This document shows, one piece after another, positions 1 through 9,022 of a stretch of DNA of 64,000 nt. The stretch comes from BTUB01 sp963836585 (GTDB lineage: Bacteria > Babelota > Babeliae > Babelales > Vermiphilaceae). The DNA is taken from contig CAWIJV010000003.1 in the NCBI GenBank assembly GCA_963836585.1, positions 526,927 through 590,926 of the forward strand. The letters run 5' to 3'. A program made the position numbers and the translations under genes. Under the pieces are notes generated by a model. The model saw only the letters and a list, made by a program, of their open reading frames with translations, was not told the origin of the DNA and searched no databases. The number at the start of each line of letters is the position of its first letter. The stretch's first letter is position 1.

Positions 1-1554
1 GGGAGCTGGTGCCCCATGGATGTTGAGTGGGCAAAGGATGGCATCGATAATCAAATTTACATCGTGCAAGCCCGCCCGGAAACGGTGCACGCGCAGCAGA
101 CTCATGGATTTACGCACTATGCGTTGCGCGCAGTGCAAAAACCAACCATTTTAGTGAGCGGCCAAAGCATTGGGCAGCAGATTGTGACCGGTGTGGCGCG
201 GCTGATTGCGCAGGCGCATGATATTCATCTGGTGCAGTCCGGCGACATTATTGTGACTAATATGACCGATCCTGATTGGGTGCCGGCGCTCAAAAAAGCG
301 GTCGGCATAATTACTCAAATGGGAGGCCGCACTTGCCATGCGGCGATTGTGGCGCGTGAGCTGCGTATTCCGGCGCTCGTGGGTGCGCATGATGCTATGA
401 ACCTGCTCAAAGATGGCCAGCAGATCACCATCGATTGCTCGCAGGGGATGGCCGGCTATGTGTATGAAGGTGCCGTTCCTTTTGAAAAAAATACAATCGA
501 ACTGAACACTATTCCCACCGCGCCGACAGACATAATGATTAATCTTGCTGATCCGGATCGCGCATTCGCGCTATCATTTTTACCGGTGGCCGGCGTTGGA
601 TTGGCGCGTATTGAATTTATTATCACCAACACCATTAAAATACATCCGTTGGCGCTTTTATATCCCGAAGGGTTGGATAAAAAAACACTAAAAAAAATTG
701 CTGAGCTTACCGATGGCTTTGCCGATAAAAAAGAGTTTTTTATCAACAAATTAGCGCAAGGAATCGGGACGATTGCCGCGGCATTCTATCCTAAAAAAGT
801 TATTGTGCGGCTTTCTGATTTTAAAACAAATGAGTATCGCAACTTGATTGGTGGATCTTTATTCGAGCCCGAAGAAGAAAATCCGATGATCGGATTTCGC
901 GGTGCGGCGCGCTACTATAGCCCCAAATATAAAGAGGCCTTCGCGCTCGAATGCGCTGCGATACAAAAGGCGCGCAATCAGTTTGGGCTTACCAATATTC
1001 AGGTGATGGTGCCGTTTGTGCGCACGGTGCACGAAGGAAAGAAGGTGATCGCGCTGATGGCTGAGAATGGCTTGGTGCAAGATGGCACACTCTCGATCAT
1101 CATGATGTGTGAAATTCCTTCAAATGTGATGCTGATTGATGAATTCTTGCAAGATTTTGATGGAATTTCCATCGGTTCCAATGATTTGACGCAGTTGGTA
1201 CTGGGCGTGGATCGTGACTCACCATTTTTGGCGGGTGTGTTTGATGAACGGGATCCGGCACTCAAAAAAATGTTTGCACTCGCCATTGAAGGTGCCCAGC
1301 GGGCCGGGAAATATAGTGGCATCTGCGGCCAAGCGCCGTCCGATTATCCGGAACTTACTGACTATTTAATTGGCCTGGGCATTCAATCAATTTCTCTTAA
1401 CCCTGACACGGTGATACCATTTTTGATGAGATACATGAGGAACTTGGTTGGTCGCCCAGTCTTGACGAAATTAGAGACAGATGAAGAAACTTCCCCGTTC
1501 GTGGTGAGTGCCGCCGAAGGCAGTGTATCGAACCATCCCCTCGATACGCCCTAA
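1..1554 (+). CDS. ppsA: Phosphoenolpyruvate synthase, C-terminal part
   Basis: PEP synthase converts pyruvate and ATP to PEP, AMP and phosphate in the cytoplasm. The frame is open to the left edge, so most of the N-terminal ATP-grasp domain is outside the window. Visible parts, numbered from the Met at base 16, are the end of the ATP-grasp domain (PMDVEWAKDG, VQARPETV), the phospho-histidine swivel domain with GGRTCHAA (active His about residue 108), and the PEP/pyruvate barrel with CEIPSNV, GSNDLTQL and ICGQAPS. The residues just before PMD (G-S-W-C) differ from the usual Y-G-x of the family, perhaps an edge error. The last 20 or so residues are encoded by a palindromic repeat (1495-1574) and are not normal family sequence. 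Confidence 0.93.
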   Translation, partial: GSWCPMDVEWAKDGIDNQIYIVQARPETVHAQQTHGFTHYALRAVQKPTILVSGQSIGQQIVTGVARLIAQAHDIHLVQSGDIIVTNMTDPDWVPALKKAVGIITQMGGRTCHAAIVARELRIPALVGAHDAMNLLKDGQQITIDCSQGMAGYVYEGAVPFEKNTIELNTIPTAPTDIMINLADPDRAFALSFLPVAGVGLARIEFIITNTIKIHPLALLYPEGLDKKTLKKIAELTDGFADKKEFFINKLAQGIGTIAAAFYPKKVIVRLSDFKTNEYRNLIGGSLFEPEEENPMIGFRGAARYYSPKYKEAFALECAAIQKARNQFGLTNIQVMVPFVRTVHEGKKVIALMAENGLVQDGTLSIIMMCEIPSNVMLIDEFLQDFDGISIGSNDLTQLVLGVDRDSPFLAGVFDERDPALKKMFALAIEGAQRAGKYSGICGQAPSDYPELTDYLIGLGIQSISLNPDTVIPFLMRYMRNLVGRPVLTKLETDEETSPFVVSAAEGSVSNHPLDTP

Positions 1555-1574
1555 CGGGCACTCGGGGCGAACGG
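1495..1574. repeat. Family A palindromic repeat, copy 1 (order V-U)
   Basis: An 80-base nested palindrome. The outer stem is CCGTTCG (1495-1501) with CGAACGG (1568-1574), followed by GAGTG/CACTC. The central stem is GTATCGA (1525-1531) with TCGATAC (1541-1547). Two side hairpins sit between them: TGCC/GGCA (1509-1522) and GCCC-TAAC-GGGC (1548-1559). The same conserved blocks occur at 17856, 27355 and 61377 but with other side-hairpin sequences. The left half is translated as the PEP synthase tail, and the stop codon lies in the second side hairpin. Confidence 0.8.
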
Positions 1575-1591
1575 TTTGTGTATGTCGCTAA

Positions 1592-1846
1592 TTAGAATTT
1601 TTTAACACGAGAAGTGGGTCTTTTTATTATATACATCGGCTGGATATCGTGCTTGTGCCCGCAGTCTAAACATTCCCCGCGCGCCAAACTTATTTTACGG
1701 CAGGGGCAATAGCATTTTACAAAGTGATACTCTTTAGCATCAAACGGGCGGGCCAAATGCCAACTATCATCCATGCAGCCGATGCCGGCAAAGAGTGATG
1801 GCGCGGTATAGAACAGTAAGTATACAAGTATCCGTTCGAGCTTCAT
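1592..1846 (-). CDS. Small exported Cys-rich protein, function unknown
   Basis: An 84-residue protein not recognised as any family. Residues 1-20 look like a signal peptide (KLERILVYLLFYTAPSLFAG). The mature part holds C-x-C-P-C, then C-x-x-C-x-H, a layout that could bind a metal like a small zinc ribbon or form disulfides if exported. The start is supported by an AAGGAG site eight bases upstream. The ATG overlaps the TGA of the upstream gene (1843-2067), so the two are very likely translated together. Confidence 0.6.
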   Translation of the reverse strand: MKLERILVYLLFYTAPSLFAGIGCMDDSWHLARPFDAKEYHFVKCYCPCRKISLARGECLDCGHKHDIQPMYIIKRPTSRVKKF

Positions 1847-2067
1847 TTCTTCTCCTTGGCGCCGGCCATCAATTTTTTAAACTCTTGTTTGCCATAATCG
1901 GCGGTACTTTGCGATTGTGCACGCGCGCCGGGCTGATAAAAATCGGTACTAAAAAATGGAATGGACTGGGGAGTCACTTTTGCCACACAAGTCGGGCAGG
2001 TCTCAAGCGTTAAAAAATGTGTGATTAGCGTGAAAAAAACCGATACTGCAATAAGATTATTCTTCAT
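1843..2067 (-). CDS. Small exported protein, function unknown
   Basis: A 74-residue protein with an N-terminal hydrophobic signal (NLIAVSVFFTLITHFLTL) followed directly by C-P-T-C, a thioredoxin-like spacing that could also be a plain disulfide. The rest is polar and Lys-rich at the C-terminus. It is the first gene of a two-gene unit; its stop overlaps the start of 1592-1846. No family was recognised and the function is unknown. Confidence 0.55.
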   Translation of the reverse strand: MKNNLIAVSVFFTLITHFLTLETCPTCVAKVTPQSIPFFSTDFYQPGARAQSQSTADYGKQEFKKLMAGAKEKK

Positions 2068-2132
2068 GTCCCTACTCCCCTAGTAGACACTCTTATTGTA
2101 GCAAGTTGAAAATTCAAATTGCAATAAAAATT

Positions 2133-2966
2133 TTATAAACAGATGTTCTGAAGCTGGGCATAATGCAAATTTGCCTTCAGCCATCCGGTGGGATTGCCAA
2201 TATCATGGCGAATGCCCTGAATTTTGTAGGCAAGAATACGTTCTCCGCCTTTGAGCATGGCTGCCATGCCATCGGTCAACTGAATTTCTCCGCCGATGGA
2301 AGGTGGCATATCTTTGAGTTCATCAAAAATGCGTGAAGAAAGCACATAGCGGCCGATGATGGCCAAGTTGGAAGGAGCTTGATCCGCCTTTGGTTTTTCA
2401 ACCAGGCCGGAGACTTCAAAAAGATCCGGTGCAAGCTGATTTTTATAGGCAACTACGCCATAAGCAGAAATATCGCTGGCCGGAACTTCTTGCACTGCGA
2501 TCACGCTCGCCTTATATTTTTGAGCGACTGCCATAAGTTGCCCAATGCCCGGCGTCGGGTGAATAATAATGTCATCGGGGAGCAGAATGCCAAAATAATC
2601 ATCTGTAATAGCGCCTTTTGCCATTAGAATGGCGTGGCCTAAGCCCTTTGCTTCATCTTGGTAAATATACGAAAAAGAAAGCTTTTTGATCAGATCATTG
2701 AGCGGCGCCATAAGATCCTCTTTTTTCTTTTGCGCTAAAAAAAGATCCAGGTGCGGCGCTGCCTTAAAAAAATCTTCAAGCGCTTTTTTATAGCGTGCGG
2801 TGATCATGATGCAATGATCAATGCCCGCAGCGCTTATCTCTTCGGCGATTATTTGGATGGCCGGCTTACTAAGGAGCGGCAGCATCTCTTTGGGAACCGC
2901 TTTGGTGAAAGGGAGGAAGCGGGTGCCAAAGCCGGCGGCCGGAATTATTGCTTGAGTAATTTTCAT
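2133..2966 (-). CDS. galU: UTP-glucose-1-phosphate uridylyltransferase
   Basis: This enzyme makes UDP-glucose from UTP and glucose-1-phosphate for glycan synthesis. At 277 residues it is close to the usual bacterial GalU length. It opens with the nucleotidyltransferase signature IPAAGFGTRFLPFTKAVPKE (residues 8-27) and carries LPDDII (the metal/nucleotide-binding Asp pair), VEKPK and the C-terminal GIRHDIGNPTGW typical of GalU. The start lies two bases past the end of pheS, so the genes are probably cotranscribed with pheS first, an arrangement without an obvious functional link. Confidence 0.93.
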   Translation of the reverse strand: MKITQAIIPAAGFGTRFLPFTKAVPKEMLPLLSKPAIQIIAEEISAAGIDHCIMITARYKKALEDFFKAAPHLDLFLAQKKKEDLMAPLNDLIKKLSFSYIYQDEAKGLGHAILMAKGAITDDYFGILLPDDIIIHPTPGIGQLMAVAQKYKASVIAVQEVPASDISAYGVVAYKNQLAPDLFEVSGLVEKPKADQAPSNLAIIGRYVLSSRIFDELKDMPPSIGGEIQLTDGMAAMLKGGERILAYKIQGIRHDIGNPTGWLKANLHYAQLQNICL

Positions 2967-2967
2967 A

Positions 2968-4002
2968 TTAAAACTGCTTCAAAAACTCCACCGTTCCACT
3001 GCGGAACAGGCGAGCATCAGTAATACCATACTTCACCATCGCCAATCGTTCAATCCCGAATCCCCAGGCAAAGCCTGATATAGATTTCCGGATCAATGCC
3101 GGCCATTGTGAGCACATTCGGGTGCACCATGCCGGCTCCCATCAGCTCAATCCAGCGAGTATATTTGCAAATTGAGCAGCCGGTTTTGCAAAAAGGGCAG
3201 GATGCATCAATCTCGATGCCCGGCTCTACGAATGGGAAATATCCCGGGCGTGCGCGAATATCAAGATCCTCTTTTTCAAAAAACGCGCGTAAAAATGCTT
3301 TGGCGGTGGCCAGCAGATTTGCCATCGAAACATCTTTATCAATAAATAATCCTTCGCCCTGCATAAAGGTAAAATCATGCGTGGCATCAGTCGCCTCATT
3401 GCGATAGACTCTGCCGGGCGCAAAAACAGCCAGTGGCACCGATTTGGTTTCCATGGCCTGAATCTGCACGCTGGAGGTGTGAGTGCGCAATAAATATTGG
3501 GGATTGGTGAGCCAAAAGGTGTCTTGCAGCTCGCGGGCAGGGTGATGCGCGGGGATATTGAGCGCCTCGAAATTATAATAATCGGTAACCACTTCCGGGC
3601 CGGAAACCACTTCATAGCCCATGGTGATAAAAATATCTTCCAGCTGTTGAATGATATGGGTAAAAATATGCAGGCTGCCCTGCGCATCGGGAGCGCGATA
3701 GGCGGTCACATCAAAATGCTGATTTTTGAGCAGTCCCTGTTGGCTGGCTGCGGCTGCCACTTTTTGCTTGGCCGCCTCATACTGATCCTCGGCACATTTT
3801 TTAAGCTCATTGAGGAGCGGCGCGATCACCTTTTTTCTTCAACCGATAGATCCTTGAGGCGGCCCATGAGGGCACTGATGCTGCCATTTCTGCCCAAATA
3901 AGCAATGCGCAGCTGCTCTAGCTGAGCTGGCGATTTTACCTGCTGGAGGGTGCTCGTGAACTCTTTTTTGAGAGTTTCGATCTGCGATTTTAAATCATGC
4001 AT
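2968..4002 (-). CDS. pheS: Phenylalanyl-tRNA synthetase alpha subunit (two frameshifts)
   Basis: PheS is the catalytic subunit of the alpha2-beta2 synthetase that charges tRNA-Phe. The gene reads from ATG at 4002 (MHDLKSQIETLKKEF, the coiled-coil start) to a stop at 2968, but in three frames. The first break is at about 3831-3836, where VEEK runs into a stop; one more A in the six-A run restores VEEKKVIAPLLNELK. The second is near 3070, where EIY is followed by one surplus base; correcting it gives SGFAWGFGIERLAM, the normal motif 3. The longest open part, 3050-3829, holds the class II motifs (THTSSVQ, FAPGRVYRNEATDATHDFTF, PFVEPG). PheS is essential, so sequencing error or slippage is more likely than loss. 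No pheT is nearby. Confidence 0.88.
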
Positions 4003-4129
4003 AAGTGAGATTCCTGATTAAATGGTACCGTGCATCAGTCTAGCAATGAGCCATTTTCTGGCAATGGCCTAACGCTGGCCGGTAGTTTTTGGTAAAATAG
4101 TGAGGTCAAAAACTTATAATGGGATCAAA

Positions 4130-4288
4130 ATGGGTAAATTTTTTAAGGACCTAAAAAAAGGACTGGAAGAGTATATTGCTTATACTGAAGGCAAGATAGG
4201 GTTGCGCTCAACCCCAATTCGAGTAGCTCAGCATTCTAGATCGAAGTCTAGTAACACTCAAAATGAGAAGATTCGCACTGATTTTTAA
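4130..4288 (+). pseudogene. Truncated HTH antitoxin (N-terminal part only)
   Basis: The first 30 residues from ATG 4130 (GKFFKDLKKGLEEYIAYTEG) match the typical beginning of HTH-type antitoxins of the HigA/COG2944 kind, which start with a similar lysine-rich helix and an A-Y-E-x-G element. The helix-turn-helix that should follow is absent; the frame ends after 52 residues in Ser- and Arg-rich sequence. No toxin gene is beside it. I read it as a decayed antitoxin, though an intact short peptide cannot be excluded. A GTG at 4100 in the same frame is a possible but less likely start. Confidence 0.5.
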
Positions 4289-4310
4289 GGGATTTTTCGC
4301 AAAATTTAAT

Positions 4311-4340
4311 TTGACAATACCCCCTCTCACCCTTTAATAT
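4311..4340 (+). promoter_or_regulatory. Sigma70-type promoter for tRNA-Phe
   Basis: TTGACA at 4311-4316 and TAATAT at 4335-4340 are separated by 18 bases and end 28 bases before the tRNA-Phe gene. Both boxes are close to consensus. Confidence 0.6.
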
Positions 4341-4368
4341 ACAAATATCCAAAATTCATTTCTCATTC

Positions 4369-4440
4369 GCCGGGGTAGCTCAGTGGTAGAGCGCAAGCCT
4401 GAAGAGCTTGGCGTCGTTGGTTCAATTCCGACCCCCGGCA
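4369..4440 (+). tRNA. tRNA-Phe (GAA)
   Basis: A complete cloverleaf: acceptor GCCGGGG with CCCCGGC, D stem GCTC/GAGC, anticodon stem CAAGC/GCTTG around loop CTGAAGA (anticodon GAA), T arm GTTGG-TTCAATT-CCGAC, discriminator A. CCA is not encoded. Confidence 0.95.
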
Positions 4441-4531
4441 TTTTCTTTTTCACTATTTTCGCAAACTCTTGTTTTTTACTTTGCAATTATTTTATGCTCC
4501 CTCTGTTCAATATAAGTAGAGAGGGTTACTA

Positions 4532-4819
4532 ATGAAATTTTCTATTATTTCAATCTGTTTACTGATGAGTTATGGTGCTGCAATGAGCATGGAAGGGACC
4601 AAAAGTTCGCCGCTGCCACGGCACCCTTTGCTGCGCACTAAATCGTGTGAGATAAAACAAATGGGCGGTATCGTTAAAGAGCTGGATGTAAATATGTGCC
4701 CCAATGCGGAAAGTTTTGCGACGCGCAAGAGCTCGCCACGCGTACTCACACCATTGGCTGATGGGCGTAGCCGAGCTGCCAGTGTCTCTGTGGCTGCTGT
4801 TTCTAGAGTGGCGGCATAG
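4532..4819 (+). CDS. Small exported protein, function unknown
   Basis: A 95-residue protein with a signal peptide (MKFSIISICLLMSYGAAMS) followed by M-E, the same M-[E/D/Q] junction seen in several other exported proteins of this window. The mature part is rich in Ser, Arg and Pro, with two cysteines and no recognised domain. The start has GAGAGGG upstream. It follows tRNA-Phe without an obvious terminator between them. Function unknown. Confidence 0.5.
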   Translation: MKFSIISICLLMSYGAAMSMEGTKSSPLPRHPLLRTKSCEIKQMGGIVKELDVNMCPNAESFATRKSSPRVLTPLADGRSRAASVSVAAVSRVAA

Positions 4820-4910
4820 CCCTTTTGCAACAAATTTATTTCATTCATTGATTTTCTTATCCGACCGTGGTTGAATACCATAAAAGTTCATTTGTAAAAA
4901 AGGGTCGGAG

Positions 4911-5399
4911 ATGATGAGGTATATACCAACAGATAAATATACAGTTGCCTGGTTTAAATTGGCCGAATGTGTGGCTAAAGGTGAAAAAGAAAAAGCGTTC
5001 GGCGTCTATCGATTGTTGATGCATTCGCTGGAAGATAAAGCATACGCGCATCAACTGGAGGGCGATCTTTTAGGCGCTTTCCACGATGAGCGGGCACTGG
5101 AAAAATATGAGCATGCGGCGCAACTTTATGTGACTGATCAGCGTTGGAAGGAAGCGATTGCGCTTTATGAGGAGCTGGTGAGCGCAAGCGGGTGCGAGCA
5201 GCGGTTTGTAAAAAAACTGCTTGAACTGTATACGCAGCAAACTAATCATGATGCACGCATGTTGCTTGAAAATACCTTGCGCTATCTGATGCAGGATGCT
5301 ACCGGCACTAAGGTGCAGCAATTTTTGGTGCGGCTCGAGGAGCTTGATGCGCAGTGGCATGCGGTGGCATATGAGTTTATAAAACGCACCGCGGGCTGA
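4911..5399 (+). CDS. Helical TPR-like protein, function unknown
   Basis: A 162-residue, strongly alpha-helical protein without a signal peptide or membrane segment. Stretches such as A-L-E-K-Y-E-H-A-A-Q-L-Y and W-K-E-A-I-A-L-Y-E-E-L-V resemble tetratricopeptide helices, so a protein-binding role is possible; this is inference from pattern only. The gene is convergent with dnaE and overlaps its 3' end by 23 bases. Two adjacent ATGs (4911 and 4914) are possible starts. Confidence 0.6.
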   Translation: MMRYIPTDKYTVAWFKLAECVAKGEKEKAFGVYRLLMHSLEDKAYAHQLEGDLLGAFHDERALEKYEHAAQLYVTDQRWKEAIALYEELVSASGCEQRFVKKLLELYTQQTNHDARMLLENTLRYLMQDATGTKVQQFLVRLEELDAQWHAVAYEFIKRTAG

Positions 5400-8300
5400 T
5401 GTTCATCTCCTCCAGTTTTTCAAAAATTTCTGCCGACAGGGAAATTTTTTGCCGCGTAGCAACGCGCACCAGCTTGCCGTTTTCTTTAAGAATAAATTCT
5501 AGGCTAATAGTGCCGGGTGGCAGGAGCTGCTTGAGGCTTTCCAGATTCTCTTGGCTGATTCCCGATGCGGGCAGAAAGCAAGAAACTTTTTGAATCGCCG
5601 GCCACTGAGTAAAAAACAGATCGATCGGGATCATCTGATTCGCTTTTATTTTGCATTTGTGCGGCGAGCCGCTATCCAGCGCGCCTTTCACAATAAACAT
5701 CTGGTGTGCGCCAAACCATTGCTCCACGTTTTTGAAGGTGCTGGGAAAGACAATAATTTCCGCGCTGCTTTTAATATCTTCCAGCATCACAAACGCCATG
5801 CGATCACCTTTTTTGGTGATGATCTCCCGCTTGCTTTTAATCAGCCCCGCGCCGATCACAATCTGTTCTTGCAAGCTTGGATCATTAGACTGTTTTTTGA
5901 GCAGCTCCTCAAAGGGTGCGACGGCCAGCCAATTGAGCATCTTTTTGTATGATTCGATCGGATGGGCGCTTAAATAAAATCCGATCACCTCTTTCTCTTT
6001 TTCTAATTTTTCTTTGTCTGCCCAATCAGGAATAATCTGATATGCAAAATCATTATCACCATTTTTGTCATCCGCTTTAATATGAGCGGCATCGCTCATA
6101 TTAAAAAATAATCCCATCTGTCCCGTGGCGGCTGCGCGCTTGTGTTCAGCGGCAAGCTCCATAATCTGCTCAAGATCATGCACCTTTTGCGCGCGAGATC
6201 CGGGCACGCTATCAAAGGCGCCCGCACAGATTAAATGTTCGATCACTCGTTTATTTGAGGTGCGTAGATCGATGCGTTTGCAAAAATCGAGCAGGGAGGT
6301 AAACGGGCCTTTGGCATCCCGTTCACCAATAATATTTTCCAGCGCCGTGAGCCCCACATTTTTGATGCCCTGCAATCCAAACAAAATGGTGCTGGTTCCC
6401 GAAGGCATGAAGGCGATAGCAGAAGTATTAATATCGGGCGCCAGAATGGCAAGATTCATATCTTTTGCTTCTTGCAGATAAAATGCCATATTTTCTGCAT
6501 GCGCTGCTTCCAGTGAGATCAAGCAGGCCATAAATTCTGCCGGATAATGGGCCTTAAGATAGGCCGTTTGATAGGCGATGAGTGCATACGCTGCCGAGTG
6601 GGATTTATTAAATCCGTAGCCGGCAAAATAGGCCATGAGATCAAAAAGTTCACCGGCTTTTTTAGCATCAAAATTGCGCGCAGTGGCTTTTTCAATAAAG
6701 ATAGCCTGCTGCTTTGCCATCTCTTCCGCTTTTTTCTTGCCCATTGCACGGCGTAAAATATCAGATTCACCCAGAGAGTATCCGGCGATTGCTGAGGCGA
6801 TCTTCATTACCTGCTCTTGATACACAATTACGCCATAGGTTTCTTGTAGAACCGGTTCAAGTTCATCAAAGAGATAACTGATCTTTTGCCGGCCGTGGCG
6901 CCGCTCGATATAATCATCCACCATGCCTGATCCTAATGGGCCCGGGCGGTAGAGCGCGTTGACGGCGATGATATCTTCAAATTTATCCGGCTGCAGTTTG
7001 CGCAGCACGTCTTTGAGGCCATCAGATTCCAACTGGAATACGCCGGAAGTTTTTCCTTGGCCCACCAGGGCGAAGGTTTTGGCATCATCAAGGGGAAGCT
7101 TGTTAATATCAAAAGAGATGTGGTATTTTTTTTCGATGAGCGCGATCGTATTTTTGATCAGTGTTAAGTTTTTGAGCCCGAGCAGATCCATTTTTAAATA
7201 GCCTAGGCTTTCCAGTTCAGTCATCGCATACTGCGTTACCAGCTCAGGAGTTTTTGCCTGCACATAAATGGGCAACACCTGATCGATCGGTTCAGGCGAT
7301 ATCACAATGCCGGCCGCATGTTTGGAGGCATGGCGCGTGAGGCCTTCAAGGCGGAGTGCAAGATCAAATAATTTCTGCGCCTTAGGATTTGTTTGAATCA
7401 ACTCTTTTAAGCGGGGCTCTTGCTCGAGCGCTTCGTGTAAGGTGATTTTAAGCTGTTCAGGAATTAAATTGGTAATCGCATTGGAATCTTCAAAGGTAAA
7501 CCCGAGCACGCGGGCCACATCTTTGATCACGCCCTTTGCCATCATGGTGCCGAAGGTAATAATCTGGCACACCTTATCATGCCCATATTTATCGCGCACA
7601 TAGTTGATCACGCGGTCTCTGCCCTCGATACAAAAATCGATATCGATATCAGGCATGCTCACGCGTTCAGGATTTAAAAATCGTTCGAAGAGCAGATTAT
7701 ATTTTATCGGATCGATATCGGTAATTTGCAGCGCCCAGGCAACCAATGATCCGGCAGCCGATCCACGGCCCGGGCCCACCGGAATGCCGGCCCGCTTTGC
7801 CCACTGAATAAAATCACTCACCACCAAAAAATAGCCGACAAAACCCATTCTGATAATCAGATCAATTTCTAAATCAAGACGCGCTTGATAGTGCGCCTGA
7901 TCGGCGGCATTAAACCGCTCTTGGGCCAGCAGCTCTTGGAATCCTTTGTTGCATAGATGTTTAAAAAAACTGTCTTGCGTATGCTCAGCAGGAATTTCAA
8001 ATTTAGGAAAGAATAGTTTGCCGGTTTGAAAATCGAAGTTGCAGCTATCGGCGATGATGCCGGCATTCCAAACTGCTTCGGGATGATCTTTGAAAATTTC
8101 CAGCATCTGCTCAGGAGTGCGCATAAACACGCGGCAATCGCCGAATGAGTAGCGATCGGGATTATTTATTTTGTCATGCGTTTGAATGGTGAGCATCACC
8201 TCGTGCGCTTCATGATCATCGGCCGATGCATAATGGCAGTCACCGGCGGCCACCACCTTAATATTTTTTTTGGCGCTATATTCAAACAGTTTTTGATTCA

Positions 8301-8859
8301 GGATCGTCTGCTCTTTTTGATCATCCGGTTGCACTTCAAGATAAAAACGATCGGGGCCAAAGACGCGCAAAAACCAGTCCATGCGCTCTTGTGCTGCTTC
8401 ATCCTGGCCTGCCATGATTAGCGAAGGAATGTGGCCGCCCAAGCAGGCAGTGGTGGCAATTAAACCCTCTGAATATTTTTCTAATATTTCATAATCGATG
8501 CGTGGCTTAAAATAAAAACCCTCTTGATAGGAAAATGAGATGAGCTTCAAAAGATTTTTATAACCGATCTCATTTTGCACCAGCAACATCAGATGATAAT
8601 ATCTTTTGTCTGCAATCTTGAGTTTGGCATCTTCAGTTAAATAGGCCTCCATACCCAGGATTGGTTTGATGCCGGCCTTTTTGCATTTTTGGAAAAATTT
8701 CACCGCGCCGAAAATATTACCATGATCAGAAATGGCCAGCGCCTTGAGCTTATTTTTTTGCCCAAACTCGACCAACTTTTCCAGCGAAATAGCGCCGTCC
8801 AAGAGCGAAAATTCAGTGTGCAAGTGTAAATGAGTAAAATGGTTTTGCATGCGTGCCAA
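5377..8859 (-). CDS. dnaE: DNA polymerase III alpha subunit
   Basis: The replicative polymerase, 1160 residues, the usual DnaE length. The N-terminal PHP domain is visible (FTHLHLHTEFSLLDGA, ISDHGNIFGAVKF). The palm contains GPGRGSAAGSLVAWAL and the catalytic Asp pair in MPDIDIDFC, followed by YRPGPLGSGM and GYGFNKSHSAAYA. The C-terminal third has the helix-hairpin-helix region (GIKNVG) and an OB-fold segment near IVIGAGLIKSKREI. No proofreading or other holoenzyme genes are close by. The gene overlaps the convergent 4911-5399 gene by 23 bases. Confidence 0.97.
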   Translation of the reverse strand: MARMQNHFTHLHLHTEFSLLDGAISLEKLVEFGQKNKLKALAISDHGNIFGAVKFFQKCKKAGIKPILGMEAYLTEDAKLKIADKRYYHLMLLVQNEIGYKNLLKLISFSYQEGFYFKPRIDYEILEKYSEGLIATTACLGGHIPSLIMAGQDEAAQERMDWFLRVFGPDRFYLEVQPDDQKEQTILNQKLFEYSAKKNIKVVAAGDCHYASADDHEAHEVMLTIQTHDKINNPDRYSFGDCRVFMRTPEQMLEIFKDHPEAVWNAGIIADSCNFDFQTGKLFFPKFEIPAEHTQDSFFKHLCNKGFQELLAQERFNAADQAHYQARLDLEIDLIIRMGFVGYFLVVSDFIQWAKRAGIPVGPGRGSAAGSLVAWALQITDIDPIKYNLLFERFLNPERVSMPDIDIDFCIEGRDRVINYVRDKYGHDKVCQIITFGTMMAKGVIKDVARVLGFTFEDSNAITNLIPEQLKITLHEALEQEPRLKELIQTNPKAQKLFDLALRLEGLTRHASKHAAGIVISPEPIDQVLPIYVQAKTPELVTQYAMTELESLGYLKMDLLGLKNLTLIKNTIALIEKKYHISFDINKLPLDDAKTFALVGQGKTSGVFQLESDGLKDVLRKLQPDKFEDIIAVNALYRPGPLGSGMVDDYIERRHGRQKISYLFDELEPVLQETYGVIVYQEQVMKIASAIAGYSLGESDILRRAMGKKKAEEMAKQQAIFIEKATARNFDAKKAGELFDLMAYFAGYGFNKSHSAAYALIAYQTAYLKAHYPAEFMACLISLEAAHAENMAFYLQEAKDMNLAILAPDINTSAIAFMPSGTSTILFGLQGIKNVGLTALENIIGERDAKGPFTSLLDFCKRIDLRTSNKRVIEHLICAGAFDSVPGSRAQKVHDLEQIMELAAEHKRAAATGQMGLFFNMSDAAHIKADDKNGDNDFAYQIIPDWADKEKLEKEKEVIGFYLSAHPIESYKKMLNWLAVAPFEELLKKQSNDPSLQEQIVIGAGLIKSKREIITKKGDRMAFVMLEDIKSSAEIIVFPSTFKNVEQWFGAHQMFIVKGALDSGSPHKCKIKANQMIPIDLFFTQWPAIQKVSCFLPASGISQENLESLKQLLPPGTISLEFILKENGKLVRVATRQKISLSAEIFEKLEEMNISPRCVL

Positions 8860-9022
8860 TGATATAACTGTTGCAAAATAAAAAACATTTGCTTTATGCT
8901 TCCACTTGTTGTAGAACTACCAGTATATCGTCTCACATTTTTTTAAGAAAGGATGCGCGTATAAAAAAAATAAAAATATTTTTGTGTTGTAGTAGTCATG
9001 ATGTTCAAAAAAGGATGATTCG

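Noticed and set aside
3226..3687. Second coding frame of 153 codons inside pheS
   Set aside because: It is out of frame with the conserved synthetase motifs and has no family resemblance.
3829..3836. Programmed -1 frameshift as the normal way to make PheS
   Set aside because: The A-run permits slippage, but a second break without a slippery site and similar short A/T runs in dnaA and the amidase favour sequence error.
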